This document shows positions 7,540 to 13,832 of a stretch of 13,832 nt of DNA, one piece after another. Position 1 is the stretch's first letter. Each line of letters starts with the position of its first letter. Below the pieces are notes generated by a model. That model was not told where the DNA came from. It saw only the letters and a program-made list of their open reading frames with translations, and searched no databases. The DNA comes from Trueperaceae bacterium (lineage in GTDB: Bacteria > Deinococcota > Deinococci > Deinococcales > Trueperaceae): the NCBI GenBank assembly GCA_011390455.1, contig JAABSI010000077.1, positions 1 to 13,832 of the forward strand. The letters run 5' to 3'. A program made the position numbers and the translations under genes.

Positions 7540-8922
7540 ATGACGCACGTGATCCGACATCGCACGACCCACGACCTCGTTCGACTTCTCCTCACCGCCC
7601 TCGCGGCGACGGCGCTCCTGCTCGTGTCCAACCCGGCCGCCCTGGCGCAGGACGCCTTCGATGACCTCGAGCTCGAGCTGGTCGCCGACGGCTTCACCTC
7701 TCCGGTGGCGCTGGTCACCGCACCGGGCGACGCCCGCCGCTTCGTCGTGGACCAAATCGGCCTGGTCCACATCATCGACGAGGACGGCAACGTGCACGAC
7801 ACGCCGTTCCTCGACGTGCGCGACCGCCTGACGACCTTCCGCCCGGGCTTCGACGAGCGCGGGCTCCTGGGCTTGGCGTTCCACCCGGACTATGAGAGCA
7901 ACGGCCTCTTCTACGTCTACTACAGCGCCCCGCTGCGCAACGGCGCGCTGGCGGCGCTCAACCACACCTCGCACGTCTCCGAGTTCCGCGTGTCGGCGGA
8001 CGACCCCGACGTCGCCGACCATGCCAGCGAGCGCGTGGTGCTGGCGGTCGACCAGCCGGCCTTCAACCACGACGGCGGCAAGGTCGCCTTCGGTCCCGAC
8101 GGTTACCTCTACATCGCCCTGGGCGACGGCGGCAACTCCAACGACAACGGTCCCTTCCACCCGCCGATGGGCAACGGGCAGGACGTCACCACGCTGCTCG
8201 GCGCCATCCTCCGCATCGACGTGAACGACGACGACGGCCGCGGCTACGCCGTGCCGTCCGACAACCCCTTCGTCGGCGGCGTCGACCTGCCCGAGGGCGA
8301 CGACATCGTGTGGTCGGGCATGGCCTCCGGCCACGGCGCCCGCGACGAGATCTACCTGTGGGGCCTGCGCAACCCCTTCCGCTTCTCGTTCGACCGCGAG
8401 ACCGGCGACATGTGGATCGGCGACGTCGGCCAGGGGATGTACGAGGAACACAACCTCGTGACGGGCCCCGGGAACCTCGGCTGGCGCGTCATGGAGGGCG
8501 AGTCCTGCTTCAACGTCGAATCCAACCGCGAGCCGCTCGACGAGTGCGCGAGCACGGGCCTGATGGGTGAGGACTTCATCATGCCCGTCATCACCTACGA
8601 GCACACCGGCGGCTTCCCCGAGACCGGCCGCGGCATCTCCACCACGGGTGGGTTCGTGTACCGCGGTTCGGAGATCCCCGAGTTGGTGGGTCACTACGTG
8701 TTCGGCGACTGGAGCCAGAGCTTCGCCGCGCCCGGCGGCAAGCTGTTCGTCGCCGCCCCCGGCGACGATGACGCCTGGGAGTTCGTGCTCGATCGGCAGC
8801 TCGACCTGTTCGTCCTGGCCTTCGGCGAGGATCACGCTGGCGAGCTCTACGTCCTGACCACCGAGAACAACGCCCCGCAGGGCGAGACCGGCAAGGTCTG
8901 GAAGATCGTCGCGGGGAACTGA
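7540..8922 (+). CDS. Secreted PQQ-dependent sugar (glucose/sorbosone-type) dehydrogenase
   Basis: 460 residues, full length for PF07995 quinoproteins. A Sec signal peptide (ending LLVSNPAALA, cleavage before QDAFDD) exports it. The propeller signatures are ERGLLGLAFHPDYESNGLFY, FNHDGGKVAFGPDGYLYIAL with GDGG, LGAILRIDVN, DNPF, YLWGLRNPFRFSFDRETGD, MWIGDVGQ, and the C-terminal GFVYRGSEIPELVGHYVFGD. His177 in NHDGG matches the family's catalytic His; PQQ and Ca binding are known of the family. It would oxidise an aldose or related hydroxyl compound in the periplasm or outside. Start ATG 7540 has GGAGGT at 7531-7536. It is followed by a hairpin and a cytochrome c gene, a natural electron acceptor. 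It is a paralogue of the partial gene at 1-747 but without the lipobox. The exact substrate cannot be given. Confidence 0.93.
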   Translation: MTHVIRHRTTHDLVRLLLTALAATALLLVSNPAALAQDAFDDLELELVADGFTSPVALVTAPGDARRFVVDQIGLVHIIDEDGNVHDTPFLDVRDRLTTFRPGFDERGLLGLAFHPDYESNGLFYVYYSAPLRNGALAALNHTSHVSEFRVSADDPDVADHASERVVLAVDQPAFNHDGGKVAFGPDGYLYIALGDGGNSNDNGPFHPPMGNGQDVTTLLGAILRIDVNDDDGRGYAVPSDNPFVGGVDLPEGDDIVWSGMASGHGARDEIYLWGLRNPFRFSFDRETGDMWIGDVGQGMYEEHNLVTGPGNLGWRVMEGESCFNVESNREPLDECASTGLMGEDFIMPVITYEHTGGFPETGRGISTTGGFVYRGSEIPELVGHYVFGDWSQSFAAPGGKLFVAAPGDDDAWEFVLDRQLDLFVLAFGEDHAGELYVLTTENNAPQGETGKVWKIVAGN

Positions 8923-8957
8923 GCCCCAACCCCCCGGTTCGCCCGAACGACGCTCGC

Positions 8958-8990
8958 AGCGGGTGGGTGGCTCTTGGCCGCCCACCCGCT
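8958..8990 (+). terminator. Strong hairpin between PQQ dehydrogenase and cytochrome c
   Basis: AGCGGGTGGGTGGC (8958-8971) pairs with GCCGCCCACCCGCT (8977-8990) over 14 positions, one of them G-U, around the loop TCTTG. It starts 36 bp after the dehydrogenase stop. No T-run follows. It may terminate, attenuate or stabilise the upstream message, letting the cytochrome be expressed at a different level. Confidence 0.6.
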
Positions 8991-9056
8991 GTCGACGGGA
9001 CCCGGGGACGCGCGGGCGAAACCGCAGCACCCCATCCCCACGAAGGAGATCCCCGC

Positions 9057-9539
9057 ATGGCAACGCCCAGCACCAACGCCACGCGCACCGTGCAACGAGT
9101 CACCCTCACCCTGCTCCTCGCCGCCCTCGCGGTCTCGATCGCGCTCGCCGGGTCTGGGAAGGACGGAGCGAACGGCGCGCAGTTGAACTCGCTCCCCGTC
9201 GAGGAGGTCCAGATCGACGCCGGGAAGGAGGGCTACGCGCAGCACTGCGCCGTCTGCCACGCCGCCCAACTCGAGGGTATGGCGCACTTCCCGCCACTGC
9301 GCGGTGCGATCTTCCAACGCCGCTGGACCGAGCGCACCCTCGGTGAGCTGTACACGTACGTCCACGACACGATGCCCCTCGGCGCGGGCGGCAGCCTCGA
9401 AGACGACACCTACGCCGCCATCGTCGCCTACCTCCTCGCACGCAACGGCGTCGAGGCCGGCGAGACGCCGTTCGATCCCGAGGACGAGGAGCACCTCGCG
9501 CTGCCGCTCGCGCTCGCGGGTTGGGCCGAAGCCCCGTAA
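9057..9539 (+). CDS. Small exported c-type cytochrome
   Basis: 160 residues. The N-terminus has a signal sequence or membrane anchor (VTLTLLLAALAVSIALAGSG at about 15-34). One haem-binding motif HCAVCH has Cys64, Cys67 and axial His68; Met106 in DTMPLGAGG is the likely sixth ligand, so a class I monohaem cytochrome c (cytochrome C PF13442/PF00034 type). PLRGAIFQRRW and YAAIVAYLLARNG are typical flanking elements. The start ATG 9057 follows AAGGAGAT (9043-9050); the open frame to 8967 precedes that site. It lies 134 bp after the PQQ dehydrogenase on the same strand, so the likely role is to accept electrons from that enzyme (inference) and pass them to an oxidase not in this window. Maturation needs haem lyase machinery encoded elsewhere. 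Confidence 0.92.
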   Translation: MATPSTNATRTVQRVTLTLLLAALAVSIALAGSGKDGANGAQLNSLPVEEVQIDAGKEGYAQHCAVCHAAQLEGMAHFPPLRGAIFQRRWTERTLGELYTYVHDTMPLGAGGSLEDDTYAAIVAYLLARNGVEAGETPFDPEDEEHLALPLALAGWAEAP

Positions 9540-9619
9540 CCGACCCGCTCGGCGCCAGCTCGGGACCGGACCGCCGCCGCGACCGGCATCCTCCAGGCAC
9601 CGCAGACGGGCCGAACGTA

Positions 9620-9638
9620 GCCCCGCGGGCACCGGGGC
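9620..9638 (+). terminator. Short GC hairpin between cytochrome c and lipid kinase
   Basis: GCCCCG (9620-9625) pairs with CGGGGC (9633-9638) around a seven-base loop, 80 bp after the cytochrome stop. No T-run follows. Weak evidence; in DNA this GC-rich such stems also arise by chance. Confidence 0.25.
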
Positions 9639-9669
9639 ACGACTCCGGGGGCCGTCACTCGCGCCTGAT

Positions 9670-10665
9670 ATGCTTCCCCAGTGCGCCTCCGACGCGAAGG
9701 TGGGCACGGCAGCGCCCTCGCGCCTGGCCGTGCTCAGCAACGGTGACAGCCGCGGGAACCGCGGCGGCCGCTGGGCGCGTCTGCCGCTCGATGGCCTGGG
9801 CGGCCCGTCGCTGCTGACGCGCGCCGTCGACGAGTTGCCGGCGGCGCTCGACGCGATCCTCGAGGCGCGGCCGGACGCGCTCGCCATCAACGGTGGCGAC
9901 GGCACCCTCCAGACGCTGCTGGCCGAGTGCGCCCGCCGGGGCGTGCTGAGCGAACTCCCACCACTCGCCGTGCTTCCCGGCGGCACCGCCAACATGTGCG
10001 CCCACGACCTCAGCGGCGTCGGGAACCTGCGGCGCGCGTTACGCGCGTACGCCGCGCTGCGCGAGCTGCCGCGAGCCGATTGGCCCGTCGTGAGACGCCC
10101 GATCCTGGCGATCGAGACGGGCGATGGCCCCACCGCGGGCACCTTCGTCGGCCTCGGCGCGGTCGTGCGCGGCGTCGAGTTCTGGCTGGGCGCGCTGCGA
10201 CGCCGCGCCCGCGGCGGCGACCTCGGCGTCGCGCTGGCGGTCGCGCGCAGCCTGTGGGGCCTGGCGCGACGGCGGCCGCCGTTCGACCGGCCCACGCCCG
10301 TCGGCCTCGCCTTCGACGGCGCGACGCCCGCGCACACGGAGGTGTCGGCGCTCATGGTGACGAGCCTCGGCCGCCTGCCGATCGGCATGCGGCCGTACTG
10401 GGGCGACCACCGTGGGCCGCTGGTGTCGACCTGGATGGACGCACAACCCCGTCGACCGCTGCGCTACCTGCCGCCGCTGCTGTGGGGCCGCGTGCGTGGC
10501 CTGCCCGACGACGCCGGCTACCACAGCCTGCGCGCCACGAGCGCCGTGCTCGACGTCGACGAGACCTGGCTGCTCGACGGCGAGCTGCAGCACGCGCCCG
10601 GGCCGCTCGTCATCACCGTCGGCGGACCGCTGGCCTTCCTCGAGTTGGGGCGGCGGCGCACGTGA
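9670..10665 (+). CDS. Diacylglycerol/lipid kinase (DAGK catalytic domain, YegS/DgkB-like)
   Basis: 331 residues, usual for this family (PF00781 plus C-terminal beta domain). The nucleotide-binding signature is INGGDGTLQTLL with Gly75-Gly76-Asp77-Gly78-Thr79; LPGGTANMCAHDL replaces the common LPLGTGNDFAR block. The N-terminal LAVLSNGDSRGN stands where many members have NPxSG. It would transfer phosphate from ATP to diacylglycerol or a similar lipid alcohol at the inner membrane face. ATG 9670 is the first good start in frame; no clear Shine-Dalgarno precedes it. The stop overlaps the GTG start of the next gene by four bases (GTGA at 10662-10665), a sign of translational coupling. Together with that Tam41-like gene it suggests DAG -> phosphatidate -> CDP-DAG. 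Sphingoid or other lipid substrates cannot be excluded. Confidence 0.85.
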   Translation: MLPQCASDAKVGTAAPSRLAVLSNGDSRGNRGGRWARLPLDGLGGPSLLTRAVDELPAALDAILEARPDALAINGGDGTLQTLLAECARRGVLSELPPLAVLPGGTANMCAHDLSGVGNLRRALRAYAALRELPRADWPVVRRPILAIETGDGPTAGTFVGLGAVVRGVEFWLGALRRRARGGDLGVALAVARSLWGLARRRPPFDRPTPVGLAFDGATPAHTEVSALMVTSLGRLPIGMRPYWGDHRGPLVSTWMDAQPRRPLRYLPPLLWGRVRGLPDDAGYHSLRATSAVLDVDETWLLDGELQHAPGPLVITVGGPLAFLELGRRRT

Positions 10666-11573
10666 GCCACGGCCGCTTCGACGCGTCGCAGCGCGCGCGG
10701 GTGCGCGAGGCCGTGCGCGCCGAGGCCCTGCGACCGGCACCGCCGGAGGTGACGACCCTGGTCGAGGCGCTGCCGGCACGCTTCGGCGAGACGATCGTCG
10801 CGGCGCTGTTCTACGGTTCCTGTCGGCAGCGCGGCAGCGCCGAGGGGATCGTCGACCTGCACGTGTTGGTCGACGACCTCGACGCGGCGCTAGGCCCCTG
10901 GGGGGCGTGGTGGTGCCGGCTGCTGCCACCGAGCGTCTTCTACCTCGAGGCGAGCGCTGCCGGCGGCGCCACCGTCCGCGGCAAGGTGGCGGTCGTGTCC
11001 CTACGGCAGTTCCGCCGCGGCGTCTCACGCACGGCGTTCCACTCGTACTTCTGGGCGCGCTACGCGCAGCCGCTGACGATCGTCGGCGCGCGTGACCCCG
11101 AGCCACTGATCGACGGCCTGGTCGAAGCGGTCGAGACGCTCGCCTGGCGGGCCTGGCCACGACTGAGCGACCCGGCCGACGCCATCGGCTACTGGACCGG
11201 CGCGCTGCGCCTGAGCTACCGCGCCGAGCTGCGTCCCGAGGGCAACGACCGGCCCGCCGCCCTCGTCGCCACCTACCCCGCGTACTTCCGGGCGACCGGC
11301 GAGGCGGTGCTGGCCACGCACGCCGCCCGATCGGCGCACGCCACCCCGGCGCGGATCGACTGGGCCCTGCGCGGCACGTGGGGGAAGCTGCTCTCTCTCC
11401 TGCGCCTGATCAAGGGCCTGGCGACCTTCGACGGCGGCCTCGACTACATCGCGTGGAAACTCGAGCGCCACACCGGTCGACCGGTCGAGATCCCCGAGCG
11501 CGTGCGGCGCCGACCCCTGCTGTTCATCTGGCCGCTCGTGTGGCGGCACTGGCGCAAGCGCACCTTCCGCTGA
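10662..11573 (+). CDS. Tam41-like nucleotidyltransferase (putative CDP-diacylglycerol synthase)
   Basis: 303 residues from GTG 10662. The N-terminal half has a nucleotidyltransferase signature: ALFYGSCRQRG (Gly52-Ser53) then VDLHVLVDD (Asp65, Asp71, Asp72). This layout matches Tam41 (PF09139), the mitochondrial CDP-DAG synthase, which has YGSG and DLVFGV/DFIFAVDD at these places. Later elements also agree: VFYLEASAAGGATVRGKVAV, an RYAQPL block where Tam41 has GRLHKP, a helical region with LRLSYRAELRPEG, and ATYPAYFRATG. There is no membrane segment except a hydrophobic patch near the basic C-terminus (LLFIWPLVWRHWRKRTFR), so a peripheral membrane enzyme, unlike multi-span CdsA. It overlaps the lipid kinase by 4 bp. 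The homology is judged by eye and is the weakest link; a generic nucleotidyltransferase of unknown substrate is the alternative. Confidence 0.65.
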   Translation: MSHGRFDASQRARVREAVRAEALRPAPPEVTTLVEALPARFGETIVAALFYGSCRQRGSAEGIVDLHVLVDDLDAALGPWGAWWCRLLPPSVFYLEASAAGGATVRGKVAVVSLRQFRRGVSRTAFHSYFWARYAQPLTIVGARDPEPLIDGLVEAVETLAWRAWPRLSDPADAIGYWTGALRLSYRAELRPEGNDRPAALVATYPAYFRATGEAVLATHAARSAHATPARIDWALRGTWGKLLSLLRLIKGLATFDGGLDYIAWKLERHTGRPVEIPERVRRRPLLFIWPLVWRHWRKRTFR

Positions 11574-11604
11574 AGCGCTGTCTGCCCCCGCGGTCCAGGC
11601 GCGC

Positions 11605-12402
11605 CTACCCCCACGCCTCGAGCTCGCGCGCCTGCAACGCGGCGCGCACGAGCGCGAGCTGCGCCGGCTTGTCGACGTCCATCGCCATCTCGGCGTAGGG
11701 GCTGACGAGGACGTTCAGCTCCAGGTCGAGCCGCTCGTTGAGCGCGCGCAGCGCCTGCGCCAGGGTCAGCCTGCCGGCCATCAAGGCCGCCAGCGTGCCG
11801 GGACCGACGATGGCGGCGATCTGCCAGGGGTGCTTGCGCGCACGCACCAGCCGCTCGGCCAGCTCGACGCCGCGGTCGGCGATGGCGAGCCGGAAGGCGG
11901 CGACGTCGCCGCCGCACAGTTCGGCGTCGCGCAGTCGCACGTAGGTCCGGTTGGAGCCCGGGAAGCGCGTCTCCATCACGGCGCGCTCGACGGTCGTGAT
12001 CGTGACGTCGGCGCCGCCCTCGAGGGCGCGGTCCATCATCCAGTCGAGCATCTCGCCGGTCACGAGCGGGGCGTCGGCCGAGACGACGAGGGCCTGGGCA
12101 TCGGCGGACGCACCGCCGGTCGCCGCCGAGACGAGCCGCGCCGCGGCCGTCTGTAGGCTGCGGATCATGTCGCGCTCGGCCGGGATGACCTCGAGCGGAT
12201 GGGTGCAATCCAGCGCCGTCTCGGGGGGTACGCCGACCACGATGACGCGCCCGATCCCGCGCGCGTCCGAGAGCGCGTCGAGCGACCGCTGCAGCATCGT
12301 CCGGCCGCCCACCTCCTGGAGGCACTTGAGGCCGCCGGGCACGGTGGTGCTCGCCGGGCCTTCGGGCGGCAACCTGCCGCCGGCCAACACGATCGCGTCC
12401 AT
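11605..12402 (-). CDS. GT-A-fold nucleotidyltransferase (MobA-like NTP transferase)
   Basis: 265 residues. The start MDAIVLAGG with following LKCLQEVGGRTMLQRSLDAL is the NTP-binding loop and acceptor Lys of the NTP-transferase superfamily (sugar-nucleotide pyrophosphorylases, MobA, IspD and relatives). LVVSADAPLVTGEMLDWMMD carries the central acidic metal-binding segment. The loop after LAGG is longer than usual (RLPPEGPASTTVPGG) and lacks the usual Arg of GxGxRxG. The C-terminal LNVLVSPYAEMAMDVDKPAQ recalls MobA/CofC-type endings. It would couple a phosphorylated acceptor to NMP; substrate unknown. ATG 12402 has GGGAGG at ideal spacing; a TTG at 12417 is in frame but lies before that site. 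It converges on the Tam41-like gene with 31 bp between stops, and lies downstream of the phosphatase pair on the same strand with 70 bp between. Confidence 0.82.
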   Translation of the reverse strand: MDAIVLAGGRLPPEGPASTTVPGGLKCLQEVGGRTMLQRSLDALSDARGIGRVIVVGVPPETALDCTHPLEVIPAERDMIRSLQTAAARLVSAATGGASADAQALVVSADAPLVTGEMLDWMMDRALEGGADVTITTVERAVMETRFPGSNRTYVRLRDAELCGGDVAAFRLAIADRGVELAERLVRARKHPWQIAAIVGPGTLAALMAGRLTLAQALRALNERLDLELNVLVSPYAEMAMDVDKPAQLALVRAALQARELEAWG

Positions 12403-12472
12403 GGCTTCGCCTCCCAAAACCCGTTGCCGCGAGCGCCGCGCGTGGGTCCGCCTCAGCGTAGCGCCGTTCGGT

Positions 12473-13081
12473 TCAGGCCCCCACGGCCATGCCGTCGAGG
12501 TGCGCGTGGTCGTTCACCGTCACCAGCGTGGTGCCACGGTGGTCGAAGGCGAGGCGCGTGATGCTGGTGTTGGCGATCTCGAGCCGCCAGACGCCGTGCA
12601 CGGGCTGACCGAGCGCGAGGTAGAGCGTCGCGCGGATGGTCCCACCGTGGGCGAAGGCGATCACGCGGCCGCGCTCGGGGAGCTCGGCGCGAAACGCCGC
12701 CACGCGCGCCTGCAGGTCGGCGTACGACTCGCCGCCCGGGATGCGTCGGCCGTAACGGTCCTCGTGCCAGTGGCGCGCCTCGATCGCCTCCTCGGCATCG
12801 AGCGTCGCCCACGACTTGCCCTCGAAGATCCCGTAGGCCAGCTCGCGCAACCTCGGGTCGAGGCGCACGTCGGCGCCCGGCAGCGCCGTATCCGCCGTGA
12901 CGCGGGCGCGCACCATATCCGACGCGTAGACGGCGTCGAAGTCCACCTGGGCCAGCCGGGGGGCCAGCCGCCGCGCCTGCACCAGGCCCGCGGCGTTGAG
13001 CGGCACGTCCGACGACCCCTGAATCCGGTCCTGCACGTTCCAATCGGTCTCGCCGTGGCGGATGAGCCAGAGTTCGAGCAC
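12473..13081 (-). CDS. Histidine phosphatase family protein (copy 1)
   Basis: 202 residues from GTG 13081, typical of the phosphoglycerate-mutase-like histidine phosphatases (PF00300). The catalytic LIRHGET (His9) is at the N-terminus, DAVYASDMVRARVTAD follows, LRELAYGIFEGKSW carries the acid segment, and FAHGGTIR holds the second His. The family covers cobalamin-pathway alpha-ribazole phosphatase, cofactor-dependent mutases and broad phosphatases; nothing here decides among them. The GTG start has AGGAGG three bases upstream on the minus strand. An ATG further up (13122) is out of frame here, while the equivalent ATG is in frame in the neighbouring paralogue, which supports GTG as the true start in both. 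It follows the paralogue by 73 bp and may be co-transcribed with it and with the nucleotidyltransferase at 11605-12402. Confidence 0.92.
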   Translation of the reverse strand: MLELWLIRHGETDWNVQDRIQGSSDVPLNAAGLVQARRLAPRLAQVDFDAVYASDMVRARVTADTALPGADVRLDPRLRELAYGIFEGKSWATLDAEEAIEARHWHEDRYGRRIPGGESYADLQARVAAFRAELPERGRVIAFAHGGTIRATLYLALGQPVHGVWRLEIANTSITRLAFDHRGTTLVTVNDHAHLDGMAVGA

Positions 13082-13135
13082 GGTCCTCCTCGCGCCGCCC
13101 CTCTCGGACGGCCAAACGCCATGCTACCCGCGGCG
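13082..13135 (-). repeat. Duplicated leader upstream of phosphatase copy 1
   Basis: This leader nearly equals 13776-13827 (54 against 52 bases, differing only around 13101-13105). It contains the AGGAGG site and a TAGCAT box, possibly a -10 element, on the minus strand. The conservation means the upstream region was duplicated together with the gene, so each copy may have its own promoter. Confidence 0.8.
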
Positions 13136-13154
13136 CAGTGGCGGGTACCGATGG

Positions 13155-13775
13155 CTAGCTTGCTTGGGCGGCGGCCGCGTCGATCCCGTCCAGGTGGGCG
13201 TGGTCGTTCAGCGTCACGATCGTCACCCCGTCGGGGCGCAGACGCAGGCGCGTGATGCTGGTGTTGGCAACGGAGAAGCGCAGGCCGTCGCGGCGGGTCT
13301 TCCCCAGGAGGCCGTACAGCAGGATGCGGATCGCGCCGCCGTGGGTGAAGACGGCGATGCGGCCCTCGTCCGGCAGGTCCGCCCGGAACGACTCGAGGCG
13401 CGCCCACAGGTCGCCGTACGACTCACCCCCCGGGACCCTGCGCCCCACGGGGTCCTCGCGCCAGTGGTTCGCCTCGGCGGTCTCGTCGGCGTCGAGCTCC
13501 TCCCAGGTACGGTCCTCGAAAACGCCGTAGGACATCCCGCGCAACCGCCGGTCGAGGCGCACCTCGGCGCCGGGCAGAGCCGTGAGTGCCGTGCGATGCG
13601 CGCGCTGCAGGTCCGAGGCGTAGACGGCGTCGAAGCTCACCCCCGCGAGCCGCGGCGCGAGCAGGCCGGCCTGCCGCAGGCCGAGGGCGTTCAGCGGCGC
13701 GTCGGTGATGCCATGGATGCGCCTCGACGCGTCGCCGGCAGTCTCGCCATGACGGATGAGCCAGAGTTCGAGCAC
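13155..13775 (-). CDS. Histidine phosphatase family protein (copy 2)
   Basis: 206 residues from GTG 13775. It aligns along its length with the gene at 12473-13081: LELWLIRHGET (His9), DAPLNALGLRQAGLLAPRLA, DAVYASDLQRAH, MSYGVFEDRTWEELDADE, RRVPGGESYGDLWARL, FTHGGAIRILLY (second His) and the shared ending NTSITRLRLRPDGVTIVTLN then DHAHLDG. All catalytic residues are kept in both copies, yet the substrate-facing middle differs (HGITDAP against QGSSDVP, THGG against AHGG), so both are likely active and may differ in substrate. An in-frame ATG at 13814 would add 13 residues, but the same ATG is out of frame in the paralogue, so the GTG with AGGAGG is preferred. Function within the family is not resolvable. 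Confidence 0.92.
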   Translation of the reverse strand: MLELWLIRHGETAGDASRRIHGITDAPLNALGLRQAGLLAPRLAGVSFDAVYASDLQRAHRTALTALPGAEVRLDRRLRGMSYGVFEDRTWEELDADETAEANHWREDPVGRRVPGGESYGDLWARLESFRADLPDEGRIAVFTHGGAIRILLYGLLGKTRRDGLRFSVANTSITRLRLRPDGVTIVTLNDHAHLDGIDAAAAQAS

Positions 13776-13827
13776 GGTCCTCCTCGCGCCGCCCCAAGGA
13801 CGGCCAAACGCCATGCTACCCGCGGCG
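13776..13827 (-). repeat. Duplicated leader upstream of phosphatase copy 2
   Basis: This is the partner of 13082-13135, with the same AGGAGG site and TAGCAT box. It stops near the window edge, so a third tandem copy further right cannot be excluded. Confidence 0.78.
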
Positions 13828-13832
13828 AAGCG

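Noticed and set aside
7513..9063. 516-codon open frame on the minus strand
   Set aside because: It lies antisense to the clearly coding PQQ dehydrogenase, has a low-complexity composition rich in Val, Ala and Gly, and no family motifs; long antisense frames are expected at this GC content.
8847..10388. 513-codon open frame on the minus strand
   Set aside because: It is antisense to the cytochrome c and lipid kinase genes, with Arg/Ser/Pro-rich composition and no domain.
11951..13255. 434-codon plus-strand frame over the nucleotidyltransferase and phosphatase
   Set aside because: The minus-strand genes have clear catalytic motifs and ribosome binding sites; this frame is their shadow.

Overview
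This is a very GC-rich bacterial window (third codon positions almost always G or C) carrying 11 protein genes and one tRNA. The tRNA has an encoded CCA end. Several genes have strong AGGAGG-type ribosome binding sites; a few starts are GTG or lack a clear site. Secreted PQQ-type sugar dehydrogenases with a small cytochrome c, a YpfJ-type zinc metallopeptidase and lipoproteins suggest an aerobic or respiring heterotroph. A Deinococcota/Trueperaceae-like or other high-GC environmental lineage is my guess from overall character; nothing in the window fixes the taxonomy.

Layout. 1-747 (minus) is the 5' part of a secreted PQQ sugar dehydrogenase whose 3' end lies outside the window and whose start is disrupted. 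Divergent from it are an MscS-type channel (950-2668), a YpfJ-like membrane-anchored metallopeptidase (2841-3698) and a PAS-PAS-PAS-GGDEF diguanylate cyclase (3772-5535). Next comes a 1.18-kb segment bounded by direct repeats of a tRNA 3' end (5586-5629 and 6766-6809) that holds one beta-helix lipoprotein gene (5754-6707); the right-hand repeat lies in an intact tRNA with anticodon CAU (6777-6853, minus). A 92-residue unknown gene (6927-7205, minus) and a 334-bp intergenic region follow. Then come a complete second PQQ dehydrogenase (7540-8922) and a cytochrome c (9057-9539), which plausibly take electrons from sugars or aldoses to the respiratory chain. After that, a lipid kinase of the DAGK/YegS family (9670-10665) overlaps by 4 bp a gene resembling Tam41-type CDP-diacylglycerol synthase (10662-11573). 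On the minus strand are a GT-A-fold nucleotidyltransferase (11605-12402) and a tandem pair of histidine phosphatases (12473-13081 and 13155-13775).

The most interesting points are: (1) the translationally coupled lipid kinase plus Tam41-like nucleotidyltransferase, readable as a two-step route DAG -> phosphatidate -> CDP-DAG; (2) the 1.2-kb cassette between tRNA-end repeats, which carries no integrase; (3) the start of the first PQQ dehydrogenase, which a two-base change in a (GC)4 tract would restore; and (4) recent duplications, both of PAS domains inside the cyclase and of the phosphatase genes with their leader. I saw no CRISPR array, rRNA, insertion sequence or recognisable defence system.
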